Assembly (NCBI GenBank): GCA_018398765.1
Contig: JAHBMJ010001562.1
Coordinates: 7,501 to 22,500, forward strand
DNA length: 15,000 bases
From: Chromera velia
Lineage: Eukaryota; Sar; Chromeraceae
Reading direction: 5' to 3'
Under the pieces are notes generated by a model that did not search any database, was not told where the DNA came from, and saw nothing but the letters and a program-made list of their open reading frames with translations. Shown one piece after another: positions 1 through 7,092 of the stretch. Numbering within the stretch: the stretch's first letter is position 1; every line of letters begins with the position of its first letter. A program made the translations under genes and the position numbers.

Positions 1-726
1 GGAAGGAGGGCCGACACGCAATCAAGAAAGAACAGGAAAGAGAAGAGAAGGCAGAAAGGTGGAGAAGGAAAGCGCTGGGTGAGCAGTAAGCAGGCTGCGC
101 GTCCCTTCAGCAACAGACACCAAGAAGAAGAAGAAGAAGGAGACGAAAGAGAGAGAGCGAAAGCCGCAAATGTGCAGGAAGCAACAAATGGTCGGGGGGC
201 AGACGTGCATAACGGGCTGGTAGGCAGGCAAGGTAGGCAGGCAAGTAGCATGCAGGCCGGAAAAGAATGGGGGGAGGAAAGTCGAGAGGGATCTCTAATT
301 TCTGTCAATGAGAGAAATTCATGGGGGCGATTGGCTGGACCTTCCTCTTTTCTTGCCTGCGTCTCTGCAGTGCACCGCATGTCTCTCTCGCCGGTGGCTC
401 TTTCCTTTTTCCTTTTTTCTTGTCCTCTTTTCATCTAATCGCTTGTAGTGCCTACTTCCTCCTCTCTCCTCCCACCTTTCCAATGGTGCCTTATACAGAC
501 AATGGCTCAATCGCAGAATGAAACAACCACCGAACCAAAATGACCCCTCGCTCCCTCCCTCTGCCCCCTCTTCCTTCGGCAGTGCTCTTGACCACCCGAG
601 CAACCAATCCTCCTTCTGGATCGAAAAAAGCCATCTCGAAATAATCGTATCTACCCCCACACCCTGCAGCGAACAGAGAAGCCAGATGGACTGCAGGAGA
701 AGATACGACAGAGAAAACCTCATTCA
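1..726. other. Region with no supportable gene
   Basis: Several short open frames lie on both strands, but none carries a recognisable domain, and most begin at non-ATG codons or are compositional (a purine-rich GAAGAAG stretch near 120-160 gives a poly-Glu reading, and pyrimidine-rich stretches near 400-480 give Phe/Leu/Ser readings). The area may be UTR, intron or intergenic DNA. I see no RNA gene in it. Confidence 0.5.
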
Positions 727-1329
727 ATGAAGTTCACTCTTCTTCCCTTCGTTCTCATACTAACACGCAAAAAACAACACCCAGGCGATCCTCGTGCACA
801 CCAACGAAGGCAAATTATTTATCACGACTTTGTTCTGTATCAGTACGTACGTGAATCGATGCTCCCGCGCGAGTGCGTGTTCACGCTGCCGTGCGCACGC
901 AAACCCGAAGCAAACTCAACAAAACCCCATGATGCAAAGAAAAAGAAAGTCATGGACTTGATGGAATCTCATGCACATTCTGCTCCGAGTCTGTTTCATC
1001 CTCTCTCCTCCTCTTCACGCAAACGGGGAGGGGTGCATTCTGGTTCCGTACAATCAACATGCATGCATGATGTCAGCCATCTTCGCTACAGGCAAAAGAA
1101 GCTGGTCAGTGAGTGTACAAGAGATCCATTCCGAATAAAATCGGTTTCACGTCAAGTCGTTGAATCCGTATACAGGCTGAGGGGCGCTGACACTGTCCAT
1201 CGACCAGTCAGTTCGCAAAGCATCCTGGTCGGAATCTGTCGTTATTGCACTTGTGATTCGTTAGTTAAATTTATGAACACATCGTCGTTTAAGTGTAGAG
1301 ACCGTGCCATTAGAGTGTATATTGTATAG
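727..1329 (+). CDS. Weak hypothetical ORF, 200 codons
   Basis: An ATG-started frame of 200 codons ends in TAG at 1327-1329, just where the DNA turns sharply AT-rich. The first 16 residues are MKFTLLPFVLILTRKK, a short hydrophobic run followed by basic residues, which could be a weak signal or membrane anchor. The rest is rich in Arg, Ser, His and Cys and shows no family, repeat or motif I recognise. No splice structure or neighbouring gene supports it. A frame this long is uncommon by chance but not impossible in 15 kb of mixed-composition DNA, so it may be spurious or part of a longer spliced gene. Confidence 0.2.
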   Translation: MKFTLLPFVLILTRKKQHPGDPRAHQRRQIIYHDFVLYQYVRESMLPRECVFTLPCARKPEANSTKPHDAKKKKVMDLMESHAHSAPSLFHPLSSSSRKRGGVHSGSVQSTCMHDVSHLRYRQKKLVSECTRDPFRIKSVSRQVVESVYRLRGADTVHRPVSSQSILVGICRYCTCDSLVKFMNTSSFKCRDRAIRVYIV

Positions 1330-2152
1330 TGTAATGAAACATCATTTTATAAAAATAGTACACAACATAATAATTGTTATAATTTAAAACAACTTAACTC
1401 TTCAACTACTACGACTCTTGCCATGACTTTCATCGTCGATTTATCATCTTAATTCATCATACGTCATTGCCATTTAAAAGCTCGCCTTTTTCTATATAGG
1501 CTTTAAGCCTAGCGTCAAGCGTCAATTCAATAATCATAGGGAACATAATAGGGTACAGTGTTAATTAGAACAAGTTATTAGATTTTATAAGTAAAAACAG
1601 AAGTAGCTAGATTATGAATTTATCAGGTTGAAAATCTACTACTAATATCCTAATTTCCTAAATAACATCAATAATATAATTAGTTTGTTAATTGAACCAC
1701 TGGCATGACCTGCACTATGTACATTTTTTAACCTATAAGTATAAACGTGGCAAACGTTAGATGCTTCAATCATTATATGAGCCGATGATGTACGATAATG
1801 AAGAGAATATGGTCAAAAAAATCTTGAAAAGATATTTGTGAGTTCGATCAAATTTTGACTTTAAAGTAATTTAAGTTATTTTAAGTTCAATTCAACCTAG
1901 TAGAATTCCACTTAAAAGTTATCTATAACTGCATTTAAATGCCCATGTACTTAAAAAAAAAAATTAAAATGTCTTTAATTAAATAACATAGTTTGAAATG
2001 ACAATTTTTCTAGCAATTTTTCAGAATATATCTATAGTACTACTAGTATCACTAGTGTGACTACTATATTGCACTAAATGCCATACTATGATACTAGCTA
2101 TGACATATTATGACATGTGTCTTAATTTGTGTTATTCTTGTTATACCATAAT
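1330..2152. other. AT-rich spacer 3' of the nuclease-like gene
   Basis: This stretch is visibly AT-rich, with runs such as the A-tract near 1952-1962, and all six frames are closed by frequent stops. It lies downstream of the minus-strand ORF that ends at 2153 and so includes its 3' UTR and the polyadenylation region. I found no canonical AATAAA just past the stop on the minus strand. A 7-base direct repeat (agcgtca twice near 1511-1524) and small ACTAGT palindromes near 2041-2055 are the only local structure seen. Confidence 0.6.
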
Positions 2153-5100
2153 TCAAAATTGATTGTGTTTGCGCATATAGTTTGCGTGTGTACTAACGAT
2201 TTTCCAAACAGTTTTTCCAGTATTAGTTTCGCTTGAGAGGTCCCTCCGTACACCGTCCCCGGGCCTGTGACAGGGAAGTCCTCCAACTGGATAATCTCCA
2301 TCTTGAGGCCTCAAGTGCCAGTTACGCAAACGACGTGCACGTGATTCTCGTGCCTTTGCTTTGACAACAGAGGAAAAATCGAGACGCAAACACATGCTAC
2401 CCTTTGTTTCAGATGAAACGATTCTTTCAGTGATAAGAGCCCCCTCTGGAATCAGGTAGAAGGAAGAACATCGCTGAGTTCGTTTCAAGCCATGATCGTG
2501 CCCTGACGGCGAACCAACAAGAAGAAAGTCAAAGTCGCCTTTCTCATACGGTTGATTATTTCCAACGACGCTCTTGCGTGTATCCACACTTGCAAGGTCG
2601 TTTCCGGACGTCCAGTAAGAGCTCTTCAATTGTACTCTTTGCCATGGCATGTCATGGAAGTCTTTGAGTCGAATTTCTATATCGTGAGGCAGAGAGGCGC
2701 AGGGTGCATTTCGAACGTCCACACCTCCAGGGACTGCTTTAAAGAGTTTCAAACAACCCTGGAGCATGATCCATTCTGCGAGATGACTTGGACTCAACTG
2801 CATCTGCAGTGTCTGCAGAGGTTTTAGTGAAACAGGGCCTTTTCCGTCTCTGGCATTGTACCAGGCTGCTTCAAGCAACTTGCCAACATGGGGTCCGTTG
2901 GAGCCTTCGTGTGCAAAGCTGCACTGTGTTTCTTGGGTATCGTGCTTGCCCCCTTGAGTGATGCGCATCGTTCCCCTACCCGTGAAATAGGCATGGAGAT
3001 AGTTGCCCGAGAAAATCCAGAGTTTTGGTGTGTCATTTTGTAAGGCAACGCAAGCCACTGACATTCCCTGGTAGCCGCGTACGCGACCAAAGTCCCAGCT
3101 GGGCGATCTGTTGTGCTCGCCATGAAGCGGCAAGGATCGTGGCCGGGATGCTGATTTTACTTGGACTGGTAACCAAAGATCTTCTTGGGAGCCGACAGGC
3201 CGTACAGCCATGTCAGCTTTTGCGTAGGGTGGAAGGGGATCGAAAGGTTCTTCTAATCCCAAAAACTGCTTCGATGGACTGAAGCTTTTGCGCAGCAAGC
3301 AGCAAGCCGTTCGTTCAATTTCATACAACTTCTGAAGGCTTTGATACGAGCTCTTTTGTTGACCCGCTGCTGTGCCCCTTTCTTCGATTTGGAGGTTCAA
3401 TCCACCCATTTGGTTTCTGGCTCCAGGTTTCCGAAACCTTCGTGGATCATGAGGACTTTCTGGTGGTGGTTCTAGCCCACCCAGCAGTCGAGGGGTTCCA
3501 TCATCCTTCGGCGCAAGGGTTCCCATTTCCCGCCTCCCTCCTGACGTGAAGATGCGAAGGACTTGCCGTCCTGCCAGAGTCGCATCACTTGTGCTTACTT
3601 TCCACTGCACCAAACGAGACGCCCGTGAAATGGGGAGAGCGCTCAGTTTTCTCTGCGCATTTTCTAAGCTGTACAGTTCATGTGCTTGTCGACCGTGGCG
3701 GGAATCATGCCATATCGTGTACAGGGCTTCTCCTACATGGCGACCGCGAGTGCATTCATGTTCGAAGCTGCACCGATTTTTCTCGTCGTGCTTTCCTCCT
3801 TCTGTGATTCGCAAAGAGCTGAATGTCATGGGCTCTGAGACATTTCCAGGGAAGAGCCACACCTTTGGGGGGTCTTGTATAGAAACACAAACCATTGGTG
3901 TCCCTTTTCCCCGGACAGGCCTGAATACCCAGCACGGAGATCCCCCGCCCCCGACAATTCCACCCCCCGTAGATTGCTTCTTTGCTGATCTCACCTGTAC
4001 AAGCAACCAGAGATCTTCTGTGCAACCGATGGGGCGCACAAGGAGCTTACAGGGATATGGATACTGGGGGATCGAAGGTTCCTCAAGGCCCGCAAAACCT
4101 CTTTTTGGGTTAGAGGCCAGGCTTTGTCGAAGAAGGGAGACTGCGGTTCTCTCTGTCACCTCACCCCACTCCTGTTCAGAAATGACAAGATCGCCCCCTT
4201 CCTTTTCGGATGACGCATTGGCGTCGTCCTCTGTCTTTGAGCTTCCTAATTTTGTTGGGATGGAAGGGGGCATCGATCGTGGGTGCAGGAGATCAGGAAA
4301 GTCATCGATAGAAAAGTCCAAACTTAGTCCCGTCAACCCCTTTTGTCTCTTCGTCGTTGAGGAGACGACACCTTCTTTAACAAGTTCGAACATCGGAATG
4401 AAGAAAAACGAGGACCTTTCCAGACGTCTGTCAACGTCTTTGGTCTGCAGGGACTGTCCGTTCTGCGGAGAGCTCACTAAAAGAAAGTCAAAGTCGCAAT
4501 CAGTGTACGGCAGCGTGCGGGCGCCCAGTCTTCTATTCATGTTCACAGCGCCGAAACGCTGACCGGCCATCCAATGGGAACTCTTCAGCTGCACCCTCTT
4601 CCACTCCGGCTGAAGGGAGCCAGCAAGCCGGATCTCGATATCGTGGGGCAAGGATGGGTAAAGAGAGTCACGCACCTCCATACCCCCGGGAACGCACTCG
4701 AAGAGTTTCAAACTCCTCTGGAGTATTTCCCATTCCCTCAGGTGTGTGGGGCTCAACTGGGTTTGCAGGGTGATGAGGTTTTGCAGGCGATATGTACACC
4801 CACTCTCTTGCGCTTGATGCCATATTTCATAAAGGGCCTGACCAACGTGTTGGCCCTCGTGTGGCGAGCTGCCACCGGAAAAACTGCATTTGGCTTCTTT
4901 TCTATCGTGTTTCCCCCCCTCCGTAATGCGCAATGATCCTACGCCTTTCAGACCCTCAAAATATTCCCCCGGAAAGAGCCACACTTTGGGGTTTTGCTCC
5001 AAGCCTCTCTCTAAGGAAATGCATACAACCGCCATGCCACCGTACCCACAGACCTTGCGGAACTTCCATGATGCGGATTTGGTGAATCTGTTTTGGCGTC

Positions 5101-5797
5101 TTGTCGACTTCACCTGCACAGGAAGCCAAAGGTCTTCTGTGTAGCCTTTCGGGCGGACGGCTAGGTCGGCGTGGGCAAAATGCGGCAGGGGACCGGGGGG
5201 CTCTTCTAGACCGACGAATTCCTGTGTGGAGCGGAACGCCTCTCGCAGTACAGCAATTGATGACTTTTCTACTTCATGGCATTCATGGGAGGAGAAGGTA
5301 CGGTACCCACGGATATATTGCTTACAAGCAACACTGAGAGACAAAGTCTGGTCAGACGCTGCTGACTGGACCCCTCCCTGTAGTTCTTTTGATTGAACAG
5401 CCACCGGACCAGCAAAACTTGTTGGCGCTTGCACTGAAATTGGATGGCCCTTTGTGTTCACGGACACCGGGGGCGATTGCACTTCTCCGGCAGGAGCGGT
5501 CACGATTCTTCTCGCAGAAAGTATCCAGCAATCGGATGAAGGCCCGAAAAGTGTAAGATGAAACTCGCGGCCTTTACGGAAAAGTGGGGGAACATTTCTG
5601 CAAAAAATGTTGTTTGCGACAAAAGGCTTTCTGGACAACGTGACGAGAGATTTGACACATGCACGGCCTCTTGTGACCAGAGAACTTTCAAACGCCATCG
5701 GGAGACGATATGATCTGCAGATAGAACCAATGACAGCTGTTCTGCGCCAGATCGTGATAGGCAACTTTGTTTGAGGACGAGTCAGATAGGATAACAT
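2153..5797 (-). CDS. Large intronless protein with three tandem PD-(D/E)XK nuclease-like modules
   Basis: A single 1214-codon frame runs from ATG (5797-5795) to TGA (2155-2153). Residues 1-105 are basic, with no acidic residue before E37, resembling an organelle presequence. The body repeats a two-domain module. Domain A (about 172-330, 547-697, 825-983) has E177, D211 and Q228-x-K230 in copy 1 and E828, D862 and Q879-x-K881 in copy 3, then a conserved RITxGGKHD...C...HVG...W tail. Domain B (about 340-500, 995-1143) has E355, D386, Q403-x-K405, then DFDFLLV and a later F-x-IP; its second copy has E1008, D1039, Q1056-x-K1058. This E-D-(Q)xK spacing and the strands after it fit the PD-(D/E)XK superfamily, notably the Q-x-K variant of I-Ssp6803I-type homing endonucleases. 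Copy 2 lacks an intact B domain and has K584 and R603 in place of the Asp and Lys. The basic C-tail (1145-1214) is unassigned. The fold assignment is by motif only; nuclease activity is inference. Confidence 0.72.
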   Translation of the reverse strand: MLSYLTRPQTKLPITIWRRTAVIGSICRSYRLPMAFESSLVTRGRACVKSLVTLSRKPFVANNIFCRNVPPLFRKGREFHLTLFGPSSDCWILSARRIVTAPAGEVQSPPVSVNTKGHPISVQAPTSFAGPVAVQSKELQGGVQSAASDQTLSLSVACKQYIRGYRTFSSHECHEVEKSSIAVLREAFRSTQEFVGLEEPPGPLPHFAHADLAVRPKGYTEDLWLPVQVKSTRRQNRFTKSASWKFRKVCGYGGMAVVCISLERGLEQNPKVWLFPGEYFEGLKGVGSLRITEGGKHDRKEAKCSFSGGSSPHEGQHVGQALYEIWHQAQESGCTYRLQNLITLQTQLSPTHLREWEILQRSLKLFECVPGGMEVRDSLYPSLPHDIEIRLAGSLQPEWKRVQLKSSHWMAGQRFGAVNMNRRLGARTLPYTDCDFDFLLVSSPQNGQSLQTKDVDRRLERSSFFFIPMFELVKEGVVSSTTKRQKGLTGLSLDFSIDDFPDLLHPRSMPPSIPTKLGSSKTEDDANASSEKEGGDLVISEQEWGEVTERTAVSLLRQSLASNPKRGFAGLEEPSIPQYPYPCKLLVRPIGCTEDLWLLVQVRSAKKQSTGGGIVGGGGSPCWVFRPVRGKGTPMVCVSIQDPPKVWLFPGNVSEPMTFSSLRITEGGKHDEKNRCSFEHECTRGRHVGEALYTIWHDSRHGRQAHELYSLENAQRKLSALPISRASRLVQWKVSTSDATLAGRQVLRIFTSGGRREMGTLAPKDDGTPRLLGGLEPPPESPHDPRRFRKPGARNQMGGLNLQIEERGTAAGQQKSSYQSLQKLYEIERTACCLLRKSFSPSKQFLGLEEPFDPLPPYAKADMAVRPVGSQEDLWLPVQVKSASRPRSLPLHGEHNRSPSWDFGRVRGYQGMSVACVALQNDTPKLWIFSGNYLHAYFTGRGTMRITQGGKHDTQETQCSFAHEGSNGPHVGKLLEAAWYNARDGKGPVSLKPLQTLQMQLSPSHLAEWIMLQGCLKLFKAVPGGVDVRNAPCASLPHDIEIRLKDFHDMPWQRVQLKSSYWTSGNDLASVDTRKSVVGNNQPYEKGDFDFLLVGSPSGHDHGLKRTQRCSSFYLIPEGALITERIVSSETKGSMCLRLDFSSVVKAKARESRARRLRNWHLRPQDGDYPVGGLPCHRPGDGVRRDLSSETNTGKTVWKIVSTHANYMRKHNQF
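2369..3325 (-). repeat. Protein module 3 (A3+B3), residues 825-1143
   Basis: Second full copy of the module. A3 has E828, D862, Q879 and K881, then RITQGGKHD (945-953), C959, H970-V-G and W979. B3 has E1008, SLPHDIEIRL with D1039, VQLKSS with Q1056 and K1058, DFDFLLV (1088-1094) and a late YLIP. It is closer in layout to module 1 than to module 2, so the AB pair rather than single domains was probably the unit that duplicated. Confidence 0.75.
3698..4159 (-). repeat. Protein module 2 (degenerate A2 only), residues 547-700
   Basis: A2 aligns with A1 and A3 over GLEEP, EDLWL, KVWLFPG and RITEGGKHD (663-671), C676, H687-V-G and W696, and keeps the helix glutamate E549. The two core residues have changed: the Asp position is K584 and QVK has become QVR (R603). 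Residues about 710-820 stand where a B domain would be but show only a short SLENAQRKLS-like remnant and then Gly/Pro/Arg-rich sequence. Confidence 0.7.
4298..5284 (-). repeat. Protein module 1 (A1+B1), residues 172-500
   Basis: First full copy of the two-domain module. A1 carries E177, D211, Q228 and K230 and the RITEGGKHD tail (290-298) with C304, H317-V-G and W326. B1 carries the SLPHDIEIRL segment, which is identical in B3, with D386, then VQLKSS with Q403 and K405. An acidic, Ser-rich linker (about 501-546) follows before module 2. Confidence 0.75.
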
Positions 5798-6002
5798 ATT
5801 GTGCGCTCAACTGTCTTGCTTTTGCAATGAGCATCTTCTTTCGCATTTCTCTTCTTCAAAGATCCTTGGGAACCTCTCTGCAGGTCAGGAAACATCACCG
5901 GATCCCTATATCTATATAGCAGGCTGGTATAGCAGCTGCGTGTATCTGTCATGCTAGCTGTCATCTCGATCCTCGATCGATCGATCTGCTGCATCGATCA
6001 TC

Positions 6003-6018
6003 TGCATGCATGCATGCA
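6003..6018. promoter_or_regulatory. Overlapping TGCATGCA motifs
   Basis: Three overlapping copies of the palindrome TGCATGCA (6003-6010, 6007-6014, 6011-6018) lie about 210 bases upstream of the ATG at 5797. In Apicomplexa this octamer is a known binding site of an ApiAP2 factor and is enriched in promoters. If the host is a related alveolate the cluster could be functional. It could also be a simple (TGCA)n repeat. Confidence 0.3.
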
Positions 6019-6057
6019 ATACATTAATTGCATCCCAATTATTATAATGCAAGTTTG

Positions 6058-6079
6058 TTCGCGCGCATTCGCGCGCGAA
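6058..6079. repeat. Perfect CG-rich hairpin, 9-bp arms, 4-base loop
   Basis: The arms TTCGCGCGC and GCGCGCGAA are exact inverse complements around the loop ATTC. The alternating CG arms stand out inside AT-rich surroundings and could extrude or adopt Z-form DNA. It lies about 260 bases upstream of the nuclease-like ORF. Confidence 0.6.
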
Positions 6080-6574
6080 GGCAGGTATCAGAATTGTAAG
6101 TTTGTGCGTCCTCGGGATAAAAATCATCCGGCCCTAAGAAGTATCAGCCAGAAATTCTCATAAATACCTAAAAAGCCTAGATCGAATTCAGAACTGACTA
6201 GAAATTTAAACGACATGCATCTGTGGAACCACTATATAAAAATTCTTTTTGGAAGAAAAAAAAAATCGAACTGCGAGCAAATACGGGCGTAAATGATTTT
6301 CAAAGATCATCACAGTAGGCTAATAGCTTTTATTTGAAATTATTTCTCTCTGAAACCGGCCGTTTGATCACTGGCACTTTAACAACGTTTGTATAGCAAT
6401 TCAATTTTCTTTTTTCAACGCCTTTTATTTTTTTGTGTTCGCTCTTTTAAATTAAAATAATCCTAACTTTAACATACTTAGCTAGACTTCTTGGTCACGA
6501 CTGTGGCCCGGGCTAATTGTTTTCCTTGGCCACCACTGTGGCTGTCAGAATGCCAAAGTAAGAAGAATGCATGC

Positions 6575-6838
6575 CCTTCCCTCAGCGACTCCCGCCTCCG
6601 CCTCGCGGTCCCCCCCGCCATCCACCTCGCCACCCCCTCCCCCGTCCTCGTCCCCACCCTCCTCCTCTTCCCCTTCCGCGTCCATCTCCTCTTCCTCTTC
6701 CCCTCCCTCTTCCACTTCCCGACTCTCCTTCGCCTCCCCCTGCTCCCCCCCCCTCTAGCTCTCCCCCCTCTGTCGGAACTCCCGCGCCCCCCCCAGACAC
6801 TCCCATTCCCTCCTCCCCTCCCTCCCCCGCCCCCATTT
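6575..6838. repeat. Pyrimidine tract (C/T-rich on +), G-run rich on -
   Basis: Over about 260 bases the + strand is almost wholly C and T, with many runs of four to nine C (for example near 6745-6756 and 6790-6797). On the minus strand this is a purine tract with repeated G-runs. Long open frames through it (Pro/Ser-rich on +, Gly/Arg-rich on -) come from the composition: several frames are open at once and none has a domain. A poly-C run near 6971-6982 follows it. Confidence 0.7.
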
Positions 6839-7092
6839 CGGTCTGCCCAGGGTCTTGGGAGCTTTCCCGCGGGGGGAGTTTCTGTCTGCCGCTCTCGAGA
6901 AAACTCCGGAGCCCTCCTGAATCCAGAAACCCCCGTTTCGCGCGCTGCAGAAAAATAAAAAAAGTCAACCACCCCCCCCCCCGACATGCAAGCAAGCAAG
7001 CCACCGAGCATGCGCACGATTGGATGCAAATCACGACTTCATGAAATTCGGGGGGGGGGAATTGTAAATCTGCACCTGATGGGCATTAAGGC

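Larger units (their letters stand above)
5798..6480. promoter_or_regulatory. Upstream spacer and putative promoter region of the nuclease-like gene
   Basis: This is the 5' flank of the minus-strand ORF starting at 5797. No gene is seen. It holds a TATA-like stretch on the minus strand near 5910-5920, a GATC/ATCGAT cluster (about 5966-6000), the TGCATGCA run and the CG hairpin listed separately, and then AT-rich DNA from about 6160 to 6480. Calling it a promoter rests on position only; the transcription start cannot be read from the sequence. Confidence 0.35.

Noticed and set aside
1845-1860. GTTCGATC resembling a tRNA T-loop or B box
   Set aside because: No matching stem, A box or cloverleaf could be drawn around it.
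3546-4562. A 338-codon open frame on + inside the nuclease-like ORF
   Set aside because: It lies antisense to modules 1 and 2, lacks any domain, and the minus-strand frame has clear internal repeats and conserved motifs.
6478-7044. Long Pro/Ser-rich and Gly/Arg-rich frames on both strands
   Set aside because: Several frames are open at once because the tract is nearly all C and T; no domain or codon signal supports any of them.
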